This document shows positions 14,666 through 21,519 of a stretch of 21,519 nucleotides of DNA, piece by piece. The stretch lies in contig JAGLYR010000174.1 in assembly GCA_023132135.1 (NCBI GenBank), positions 1 through 21,519 on the forward strand, read 5' to 3'. Position numbers and translations under genes: made by a program. Origin of the DNA: Candidatus Eiseniibacteriota bacterium (GTDB taxonomy: Bacteria > Arandabacterota > Arandabacteria > JAGLYR01). Position 1 is the first letter of the stretch. Every line of letters begins with the position of its first letter. The notes under the pieces were generated by a model. The model ran no database searches. It saw nothing but the letters and a program-made list of their open reading frames with translations, and was not told the origin of the DNA.

Positions 14666-16372
14666 ATGAGAGATTCCTCTGCTCATTGGAAGGAAGTCCT
14701 TCTCCTGATCGTCCTGGTTGTACCGCTCATTGTGCCCCCGGTGGGCTGTGCGGGGGACGTGGCGCCGATTCTCTACAGGCAGATTGCCGAGAATCCGGAG
14801 GGGATTTTCACCGTATGGATTGCCTTCGAAAGCAGAAGTGTTCTGGATCGGGATCTGGCCGCGCTTCTGGAGGTTTGGTGCCGGAGGTCTCTCGAGCGGC
14901 GCGCGAAAGCCCGCAAAGGATCTCTTCTCAACCAGAATGATCTTCCCGTGAACCGGGAAGGGGTGAAACGGGTCACGGAGATGGGCATACGCGTGCGCGT
15001 GCACAGCCGGTGGCTCAACGCGGTGAGCGCGGAAATCCCCGGACACCGGGTCCGATCCATCGCTTCACTTCCCATGGTGCGCAGCGTGGCTCCGGTGGCC
15101 TCGTATCACAGGCCAAGGGTTGAGAAGGCCGATCCTCCCAAGCGGGAGAGCGACGATTCCATGTACGGCCCCGGTTTTGGGCAGGTGGATCAGATTCAGG
15201 TCCCTGTTCTCCACAGCAGCTATGGCCTGTCCGGCCAGGGGGTGCGGATTGCGCTTCTGGATACGCGGTTCGATCGCGACCACGAAGCTCTTCAGCACGT
15301 CAGGGTGTATGCCGAATGGGACTTCGTAGGTGGCGATCCCACCGCATCATACGAGGATGGCGATCCGGGCGGTCCTGGGGCGGGGCACGGAACCCAGACC
15401 CTCTCGACTATTGCCGGCTACCGTTGGGGTCAGCTGATCGGCCCGGCGTACGGGGCGGATTACGTGTTGGCCCGGACGGAAGACAGCAGCGACGAGCAGG
15501 CTGTCGAGGAAGACTACTGGGTGGCAGGGCTGGAGTGGGCGGAGTCTCTGGGAGTGGACATCCTGTCCAGTTCCCTCGGCTACAATGCCTGGTATTCCCA
15601 GGACGACATGGATGGGAACACGGCTGTGGTGACTCGGGTTGCTGACCGGGCAGCGGCCGCCGGCCTGCTGGTGGTGAACTCGGCCGGGAACGAGGCCAAC
15701 AACTCGTGGGGGACGATTATCGCACCGGCCGATGGAGATAGCGTGCTGGCGGTGGGGGCTGTCTACAACAACGGTGTTCGGGTCGGATTCAGCTCCCTGG
15801 GTCCGACCGCGGACGGGCGCATAAAACCCGACGTAATGGCTCAGGGGGCTTCGAACTACGTGGCCTCGGATACGGACATGTCGGGTTACGAATACGCAAA
15901 CGGCACGTCCTTCGCGGCACCCCTGGTGGCCGGTCTGGCAGCTCTTCTTCTTGAAGCGCATCCGGAGTGGACCCCTGGAGACCTCATGGCGGCGCTCCGC
16001 AGCACGGCCACGCGGGCCGGTGCGCCCGACAACCACTACGGGTGGGGGATTTGCCAGGGGCTTGGGGCGGTGCAATGGACCCCGGGGGCTCCGGCGATGG
16101 TGGCACCGGAGGTTCGCCTCGCCTCGCCGAATCCTTTCCGGCCCGGCGACCGTGTGTGGGTCGCTTGGGAGAATCCGGGAGAGGTCACGGTCCTTGGGGT
16201 ATACGATTGCCTGGGGCGCCTGCTGGCGCGGACCAGGATGAGTCCCGGACAGGAGACGTGGATCTGGGATGCAACAGACCAGGACGGCAGGGCCGTGGCC
16301 CCGGGTGTCTATTTCGTGAAAACGATGGGGTTGAACCCGGATCCTGCACACAAGATTGTGCTGGTACGCTAG
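14666..16372 (+). CDS. subtilisin-family (S8) serine protease with sorting domain
   Basis: The 568-residue protein has an N-terminal hydrophobic signal (about 10-28), an I9-like propeptide region (about 43-148) and a subtilase domain (about 185-460). The catalytic triad is visible as Asp199 in ALLDTRFD, His241 in GAGHGTQT and Ser415 in NGTSFAAPLVAG; the oxyanion Asn342 lies in SAGNE. The usual Asp-Ser/Thr-Gly is Asp-Thr-Arg here. A FlgD-Ig/type IX-like tail runs from about 484 (LASPNPFRPG ... LGVYDCLGRLLA ... APGVYFVKT), so the mature enzyme should act outside the cell or on its surface. The signal's VGCA has a proline ahead of it, so lipidation is doubtful. GAGG at 14653-14656 serves ATG 14666. 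Only 11 bp separate its stop from the next start, so it is translationally close to PPDK. The substrate is unknown; processing of surface proteins or secreted nutrition are options. Confidence 0.85.
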   Translation: MRDSSAHWKEVLLLIVLVVPLIVPPVGCAGDVAPILYRQIAENPEGIFTVWIAFESRSVLDRDLAALLEVWCRRSLERRAKARKGSLLNQNDLPVNREGVKRVTEMGIRVRVHSRWLNAVSAEIPGHRVRSIASLPMVRSVAPVASYHRPRVEKADPPKRESDDSMYGPGFGQVDQIQVPVLHSSYGLSGQGVRIALLDTRFDRDHEALQHVRVYAEWDFVGGDPTASYEDGDPGGPGAGHGTQTLSTIAGYRWGQLIGPAYGADYVLARTEDSSDEQAVEEDYWVAGLEWAESLGVDILSSSLGYNAWYSQDDMDGNTAVVTRVADRAAAAGLLVVNSAGNEANNSWGTIIAPADGDSVLAVGAVYNNGVRVGFSSLGPTADGRIKPDVMAQGASNYVASDTDMSGYEYANGTSFAAPLVAGLAALLLEAHPEWTPGDLMAALRSTATRAGAPDNHYGWGICQGLGAVQWTPGAPAMVAPEVRLASPNPFRPGDRVWVAWENPGEVTVLGVYDCLGRLLARTRMSPGQETWIWDATDQDGRAVAPGVYFVKTMGLNPDPAHKIVLVR

Positions 16373-16383
16373 GAGGAAAGTGG

Positions 16384-19065
16384 ATGTCGGACAAGAGAGT
16401 CTACGTGTTTGGCGGTGGTTCGGCGGAAGGAAACGCCGGGATGCGCGATGTTCTTGGCGGCAAGGGAGCGAATCTTGCCGAGATGACGAATCTGGGCATT
16501 CCCGTGCCCGCCGGATTCACCATCTCAGCCGATGTATGCATCGCTTTCGCCCGAGGGAGCCAGCAGTATCCCGATGGGCTGGAGGCCGAAGTGTACAGCG
16601 CCTTGGCCCATGTGGAAGACGTGATGGGCAGGAAGCTTGGAGACCCGGCCAACCCACTGCTCCTTTCTGTCCGTTCCGGAGCCCGTGTGTCCATGCCGGG
16701 GATGATGGACACGGTTCTGAACCTGGGACTCAACGACTCGACCATAAAAGGTCTGATCAAGATGTCCTCCGACGAGCGCTTCGCCTATGACTGCTACCGT
16801 CGACTCGTTCAGATGTACAGCGACGTTGTCCTTGGCGTGTCCCATGACCGGTTTGAACTCTTCCTGCGGCACGCAAGATCCGAGGCTGGGGTGAGCCGTG
16901 ACATCGACCTGCCGGCGGAGACGCTGAGAGGAATTGTCGATCGATTCAAGGCCATAGTCCTGGAGGAAACAGGCAAGCCGTTCCCGGACGACCCGCGGGA
17001 ACAGATATGGGGAGCCATCGGCGCCGTGTTCTCATCGTGGGATGTACAGCGGGCCGTTGAGTACCGGAGAATTCATTCGATCCCGGACGACTGGGGTACG
17101 GCCATCAACGTGATGGCCATGGTTTTCGGCAACCTGGGCGAAAACTCCGCGACCGGTGTTGCCTTTACCCGGAATCCCAGCGACGGGAGCAAGGCGCCCT
17201 TCGGGGAGTACTTGCCCAACGCCCAGGGAGAGGACCTGGTGGCCGGGATCCGGACGCCTTTTCCCATGTCCCTGGCCGAGAAGAAATCCGACGATCAGAC
17301 ATCGTTGCAGGAGAGGATGCCCGTGCAGTACCAGGAGCTCATCGCGTTCTTCGGTCGGCTTGAGGAGCACTACCGTGATGTTCAGGACGTGGAGTTCACG
17401 ATCCAGGAAGGAAATCTCTGGATTCTGCAGACCCGGAGCGCCAAGCGGACAGCCCAGGCGGCTGTTCGGATTGCCGTGGACATGACACGGGAAGGGTTCC
17501 TGGACAAGAGGGAGGCCGTGTTGCGGGTCGATCCTGACAGCATCGACCAGATCCTGCACAAGCAGGTGGACTCGGAAACCGGTCGCCAATCGTTGGCCAG
17601 GGGACTGAATGCCTCACCGGGAGGAGCGGTCGGAGAAGTTGTGTTCACCGCTCAGGATGCTGTTAGACGAGCCCGCGATAAGGTCCCTGTAATCCTGGTC
17701 CGGAGTGAAACCTCGGCCGACGACGTGGCGGGCATGCGGGCGTCTCTTGGAATCCTGACATCCACCGGCGGGATCACGTCCCACGCCGCTGTGGTTGCGC
17801 GTGGATGGGGAAAACCCTGCGTGGTCGGTTGCAGCGCGATTCATGTGGACTATGAGAAAGAAGAATTCACGGTTGGCGCCGAGGTGGTTCGCAAGGGGGA
17901 CACGATCACCATTGACGGCCACACCGGGGGTGTGACCAGAGGTGCGCTTCCCCTGATTGACCCACCGATCACGGCGTATTTCAGGGAGCTGATGGGATGG
18001 GCGGATTCCTTCCGAAAGCTGAAGATCCGGACCAATGCAGATACCCCCGAGGACGCGGAGAGGGCCATCCAATTCGGGGCGGAGGGAATCGGTCTCTGCC
18101 GGACGGAACACATGTTTTTTGCCTCCGATCGTCTGCCCATCATGCGGGAGATGATTCTGGCCCGCCCGGAGGACCACGCGTTGAGGGATGAGGCGCTGGA
18201 CAAGCTGCTTCCTTTCCAGCGGGAGGATTTCGCCGGCATTTTCAGGGCGATGGCCGACCGGCCTGTGACAATCCGGTTGCTCGATGCGCCGCTCCACGAG
18301 TTCCTGCCGAGGGATGCAGAGCGGATGGCCGACCTGGCCGAACGAATGAAGATTCCGGTGGAGACTGTCCAGAAGCGGGTCGCCCGCCTGAAGGAGATGA
18401 ACCCCATGCTGGGCCACCGGGGGTGCCGTGTTGGGATCACCAACTCGGGAATCTACCGGATGCAGGTTCGGGCCATTGTCGAGGCGGCCTGCGATCTGAT
18501 CGGGGAAGGCGCGCGGGTTACCCCGGAAATCATGATTCCACTGGTAGGTACAGTGGAGGAACTGCAAATTCTCAGGGAGCTGTGTCAGGATGTCCAGCGG
18601 ACCGTAGTCGGTGAAAGAGGCGTCGAGGTAGAGGTCAGAATCGGGACCATGATCGAGGTTCCCCGGGCGGCGCTGACCGCCGACCGGATTGCAGAAGTGG
18701 CGGATTTCTTCTCTTTCGGCACCAACGACCTGACTCAGCTGACCTATGGCTACAGCCGGGACGACATGTGGAGCTTTGTCAGGGTGTACCAGCGACAGGG
18801 GATCCTTCCCCGGGATCCGTTTGCCACGCTGGACATAGCCGGAGTTGGCCAACTGGTCCGGATGGCCGTTGAGAAGGGCCGCAGCACCCGTCCCGACCTG
18901 AAGATGGGGATCTGCGGTGAGCACGGGGGGGATCCTGCGTCGGTTCTGTTCTGTCACAGTATAGGTCTCGACTATGTAAGTTGTTCTCCATACCGCGTGC
19001 CCGTGGCCAGGCTAGCCGCTGCTCATGCGGCACTGAGTGAGGAGGCGGTGGGCGCGGCCGTCTGA
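16384..19065 (+). CDS. ppdK: pyruvate, phosphate dikinase
   Basis: PPDK (EC 2.7.9.1) converts pyruvate, ATP and phosphate into PEP, AMP and PPi, reversibly, in the cytoplasm. It links to gluconeogenesis or, in reverse, PPi-based glycolysis. The 893-residue length is normal for the bacterial enzyme. The nucleotide-binding region is at the N-terminus (GGKGANLAEM, 25-34; SVRSGARVSMPGMMDT, 95-110). The phosphohistidine domain has TSTGGITSHAAVVARGWGKP with His467. The C-terminal PEP/pyruvate barrel has CRTEHMFF (572-579), MNPMLGHRG (672-680), FGTNDLTQLTYGYSRDD (778-794) and the active-site CGEHGGDP (Cys844). The start is ATG 16384, 7 nt after AGGAGG (16371-16376), which overlaps the protease stop codon; an upstream in-frame extension into the protease gene is a shadow. 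Being placed between a surface protease and a membrane glycosyltransferase is unusual. Confidence 0.95.
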   Translation: MSDKRVYVFGGGSAEGNAGMRDVLGGKGANLAEMTNLGIPVPAGFTISADVCIAFARGSQQYPDGLEAEVYSALAHVEDVMGRKLGDPANPLLLSVRSGARVSMPGMMDTVLNLGLNDSTIKGLIKMSSDERFAYDCYRRLVQMYSDVVLGVSHDRFELFLRHARSEAGVSRDIDLPAETLRGIVDRFKAIVLEETGKPFPDDPREQIWGAIGAVFSSWDVQRAVEYRRIHSIPDDWGTAINVMAMVFGNLGENSATGVAFTRNPSDGSKAPFGEYLPNAQGEDLVAGIRTPFPMSLAEKKSDDQTSLQERMPVQYQELIAFFGRLEEHYRDVQDVEFTIQEGNLWILQTRSAKRTAQAAVRIAVDMTREGFLDKREAVLRVDPDSIDQILHKQVDSETGRQSLARGLNASPGGAVGEVVFTAQDAVRRARDKVPVILVRSETSADDVAGMRASLGILTSTGGITSHAAVVARGWGKPCVVGCSAIHVDYEKEEFTVGAEVVRKGDTITIDGHTGGVTRGALPLIDPPITAYFRELMGWADSFRKLKIRTNADTPEDAERAIQFGAEGIGLCRTEHMFFASDRLPIMREMILARPEDHALRDEALDKLLPFQREDFAGIFRAMADRPVTIRLLDAPLHEFLPRDAERMADLAERMKIPVETVQKRVARLKEMNPMLGHRGCRVGITNSGIYRMQVRAIVEAACDLIGEGARVTPEIMIPLVGTVEELQILRELCQDVQRTVVGERGVEVEVRIGTMIEVPRAALTADRIAEVADFFSFGTNDLTQLTYGYSRDDMWSFVRVYQRQGILPRDPFATLDIAGVGQLVRMAVEKGRSTRPDLKMGICGEHGGDPASVLFCHSIGLDYVSCSPYRVPVARLAAAHAALSEEAVGAAV

Positions 19066-19069
19066 TTGC

Positions 19070-19078
19070 TGGTATACT
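19070..19078 (+). promoter_or_regulatory. possible extended -10 promoter for the GT-C/TPR gene
   Basis: TGGTATACT has the TGn extension and a near-consensus -10 (TATACT, 19073-19078), 5 bp after the PPDK stop. No good -35 is 17 bp upstream. Initiation would fall near 19085, giving an almost leaderless message for ATG 19087. Confidence 0.3.
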
Positions 19079-19086
19079 CCTGAAGG

Positions 19087-21390
19087 ATGTCCGGGATGGC
19101 GGGCTTTGTGAGAATGAAGAGCGGTTGGTTCATCCTCATCGCTGCTCTCGCTCTGCTCGTTCGCCTTGTCTACCAGGTTGAAGTCCGGAATCTGCCGGAG
19201 TATGCTGTCCTGGTTCTGGATCCCCACATCCACGATTCGATTGCCCGCGCCATCGCGGCAGGGAACGTGGTTGGCGACGAGGTCTTCTTCCGCTCCCCCT
19301 TCTACCTCTACCTTCTTGGCTTCCTGTATTTCATCTTCGGACCTTCTCCCTGGACCATGAGGATACTGCAGGCCCTGCTCGGAGCTGCCACGTCCGTTCT
19401 CGCATACCGGATTGGGCGCTCGACCTTCTCGGAATGGACCGGCCGGATTGCCGGACTGGTCACGGCCCTGACCTGGACCCTCGTGTACTTCGACGGCGAG
19501 TTGCTGATCACATCTCTTGCCACGTTCCTGGATCTGCTGTTGATCGATCGCCTGCTGGCCTCGCGGGAAAAGCCCGCGCCCGGGCGGTGGCTTGTGAGCG
19601 GGATCGTGCTGGGCCTGTCGGCGATTGCCCGGCCCACCATCCTGGTGTTCGGGTGGCTGGCCGTTCTCTGGATCTGGTGGGTTCTTAGGGGAAGTCGCCC
19701 GCCTCGGGATCGGCTGAGGGCCATGGCAGTCTACATCCTGGGATCCCTGATGATCATTCTGCCGGTGACTCTCCGCAACGCGATGGTTGGGAAGGACTTT
19801 GTTCTGATTGCTTCCCAAGGCGGGATCAACTTCTACCTGGGCAACAACCCTGAGTCCAGCGGATGGAGCGCTACATCTCAGGATATCGGGCGGGACTGGT
19901 GGGGTGGTTTCGACGATGCGGTCTGGATTGCGGAGGGGGAGGAGGGCCGGGATCTCAAACCCTCAGAGGTATCCCGGTACTGGACGCGCCGCGGGCTGCA
20001 GTTTTGGGCCAACCAGCCGGGCAAGGCCCTGGACAACGGCGTTCGGAAACTATTTTTCTTCTGGGGCGCTGCCGAGCTGGGCAACAACCGGGACATCGAG
20101 TTCTTCCGGCGCCAGTCGTGGGTGCTCAGGATTCTCCCCTTCTCCTTTGGATGGCTTGTCCCTCTCGGTCTTGTGGGGATGATTGCAGGTGGCTGCGTGT
20201 CGGGGAAGCGGAGGGACCGCGTGCTTCTGGCCCTCTTCGTCCTTCTCTACATGGCGAGTGTTGTCCTGTTCTTCGTATGTGCGAGATTCCGGATGCCGGT
20301 GGTGCCGGTTCTTGCCGTTTTGGCTGCAGCGGGTGGTGGATGGCTCGTCGCGGAGATCCGGACAGGGAACGCAAGGAAGTTCATCCCGATCGTTGCCGGT
20401 GTGCTGGTCCTCACCGCCATTCTCCGGCTGGATCTGTACGGGGTCCGGGATCCCACGCATTCGCAGTCCCACTTCAACCTCGGCTTGGCGTACGCGCGTC
20501 TCCAGGACGATGCGCGGGCGGAAGCGGCCTACCTGGAAACCCTGCGCCGGAACCCCGACTACGCGGATGCGTTGAACAACCTTGGCGGTCTGTACACCCG
20601 GCAGGGAAGATGGGAGGAGGCCCGGGCCCTCTTTGAAAGAGGCCTGGCAAAGGATCCCGGCAGCGCGAGGTTCGCTTACAATCTGGGGGTCGTGAGCGAG
20701 AACGCGGGGGTCCCCGGGGAAGCGGAGACCAGGTACCGGGATGCGCTGGATGCGGATTCCCACTTCCTTCCCGCCGCGGTGGCCCTCGCCGGGGTTCTGG
20801 AACGCCGTGGAGCGCTCAGGGAAGCTCGGCGATTCTACCATGAGGCCTATGATGCCTACTCGGGGCGGAAGGGACTCGGGCCTGGAGACATTCGGGTGCG
20901 GTTTGAGGAGGAGGCCGAGGGGGGGCTTCTGGATGTCCTTATCGGCCTTGGCCGGATTGCCCGGCTCCAGGGGGAGTGGACGCCCATGCTGAAGTTCTAT
21001 CGCCAGGCCCTGGATCTGGCTCCGGAAGCTCCCGAGGCCCACTACCGCGTGGGTTTCGCGTTGATGAGAATGGGGACATTCGAAGAGGCGCTGTCGGAGA
21101 TGGAGGCGGAGCTGGAACGGTACCCCGACAGTATCTCCGCGCGGTACGCCCTTGGCCTCTGCTACGATGCGACGGGATCCATCGTCCCGGCCATTCGGGA
21201 GTTCAGGGCGGTGATCCAGCAGGATCCCACCCACGACCGGGCCTGGCAGAATCTAGGTGTGATCTATGCCAGGTCGGAATCCTATGATGAGGCCGTCGAG
21301 GCCTTCGAGAGGACCATCGAAATCAACCCCGACAACCGCAGGGCAAGGGAGTTCCTCGAACTGGCGAAGCAGCACCAATCAACCGAATAG
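19087..21390 (+). CDS. GT-C membrane glycosyltransferase fused to TPR repeats
   Basis: The 767-residue protein has about 9-11 membrane segments in residues 13-445 and then about eight tetratricopeptide repeats (about 459-755; for example SHFNLGLAYARLQDDARAEA, NNLGGLYTRQGRWEEARALF). The membrane half is PMT/GT39-like: LDPHIHDSIARAIAAGN (44-60) supplies the acidic first-loop residues (Asp45 or Asp50), and RSPFYLYLLGFLYFIFG (69-85) is typical of the family. The TPR half probably docks a partner or acceptor protein; it should be periplasmic if the membrane count is even (inference). Start choice is uncertain: ATG 19087 is nearly touching GAAGG (19082-19086), while ATG 19096 lies 9 nt beyond it and may be the better start. 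The gap to PPDK is 21 bp. The TAG stop forms the first bases of a palindromic repeat. Confidence 0.8.
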   Translation: MSGMAGFVRMKSGWFILIAALALLVRLVYQVEVRNLPEYAVLVLDPHIHDSIARAIAAGNVVGDEVFFRSPFYLYLLGFLYFIFGPSPWTMRILQALLGAATSVLAYRIGRSTFSEWTGRIAGLVTALTWTLVYFDGELLITSLATFLDLLLIDRLLASREKPAPGRWLVSGIVLGLSAIARPTILVFGWLAVLWIWWVLRGSRPPRDRLRAMAVYILGSLMIILPVTLRNAMVGKDFVLIASQGGINFYLGNNPESSGWSATSQDIGRDWWGGFDDAVWIAEGEEGRDLKPSEVSRYWTRRGLQFWANQPGKALDNGVRKLFFFWGAAELGNNRDIEFFRRQSWVLRILPFSFGWLVPLGLVGMIAGGCVSGKRRDRVLLALFVLLYMASVVLFFVCARFRMPVVPVLAVLAAAGGGWLVAEIRTGNARKFIPIVAGVLVLTAILRLDLYGVRDPTHSQSHFNLGLAYARLQDDARAEAAYLETLRRNPDYADALNNLGGLYTRQGRWEEARALFERGLAKDPGSARFAYNLGVVSENAGVPGEAETRYRDALDADSHFLPAAVALAGVLERRGALREARRFYHEAYDAYSGRKGLGPGDIRVRFEEEAEGGLLDVLIGLGRIARLQGEWTPMLKFYRQALDLAPEAPEAHYRVGFALMRMGTFEEALSEMEAELERYPDSISARYALGLCYDATGSIVPAIREFRAVIQQDPTHDRAWQNLGVIYARSESYDEAVEAFERTIEINPDNRRAREFLELAKQHQSTE

Positions 21391-21519
21391 CCTGCATTTC
21401 TCACCAGTTTTCTGCTACGGGGCCGGTCCATGGGCTACGAGGCACCTTTTCCCTCGTCGCTTCCTCAGCGTAGCCACGGCTACGCCTCCGGGATCGACTC
21501 AGTCCAAAGGTGCCTCTCG
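21388..21519. repeat. palindromic element, third copy, cut by window end
   Basis: The first 25 bp equal 8090-8114, and TCTGCTRCGG follows at the same spacing as in the full copy at 7911. The centre is the hairpin GCGTAGCC-AC-GGCTACGC (21468-21485), and GAGGCACCTTT (21439-21449) mirrors AAAGGTGCCTC (21506-21516) about the same midpoint. TACGCCTCCGG is shared with the full copy (8006-8016 and 21481-21491). By symmetry about 21477 the right end should fall near 21566, outside the window. The leading TA is part of the preceding gene's TAG stop codon. Confidence 0.75.

Noticed and set aside
15967-16383. A longer PPDK reading frame starting inside the protease gene
   Set aside because: It only extends an open frame across the protease C-terminus. 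The real start has AGGAGG at the right spacing and gives the normal N-terminus (MSDKRVYVFGGG).

Overview
The window looks like GC-rich chromosomal DNA from an uncultivated Gram-negative bacterium of the FCB superphylum, in the style of Candidatus Eisenbacteria, Krumholzibacteriota or Latescibacterota. The grounds are several large exported or lipid-anchored proteins, a C-terminal FlgD-Ig/type IX-like sorting domain with the 'YPNPFNP' signature, tandem Ig-like modules of the W-x(3-4)-D-x-D-G type, and good sigma70-type promoters. The phylum assignment is inference from protein style; no rRNA or universal marker lies in the window.

Layout. Bases 1-199 hold only short heptamer repeats and hairpins. 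A GT-C membrane glycosyltransferase (200-2179, minus) is divergent from a beta-propeller lipoprotein (2427-4040). A promoter near 4129-4158 and a roughly 390-nt leader precede a 1098-residue, cysteine-rich secreted protein with a sorting domain (4556-7852), which is closed by a clear terminator (7875-7911). The 675-bp gap 7853-8527 is unusually dense in repeats: a 181-bp near-perfect palindrome, a half copy of it, a three-unit array with a 47-bp period, and an 11-bp x4 array just upstream of the next gene. A promoter at 8365-8393 then drives a probable three-gene surface operon: two paralogous Ig-module lipoproteins (8528 and 10077) and a secreted protein with a sorting domain (12188-13600).

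A second co-directional run follows. It holds a DUF4438 protein (13690), a subtilisin-family protease with a sorting domain (14666), pyruvate phosphate dikinase (16384) and a GT-C/TPR fusion membrane protein (19087-21390). Gaps of 11 and 21 bp join the last three. The TPR gene's stop codon lies at the start of another copy of the palindromic element, which runs off the window end.

The common theme is building a decorated cell surface: export and anchoring of large modular proteins, a surface protease, and two polyprenyl-phosphate-sugar type glycosyltransferases, with one central-metabolism enzyme (PPDK) embedded among them. The most novel signals are not genes. One is the palindromic intergenic element, TA-flanked and MITE-like, with a compensatory change in its central stem. 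The other is several unrelated intergenic arrays that share a 7-bp (or 14-bp) period.
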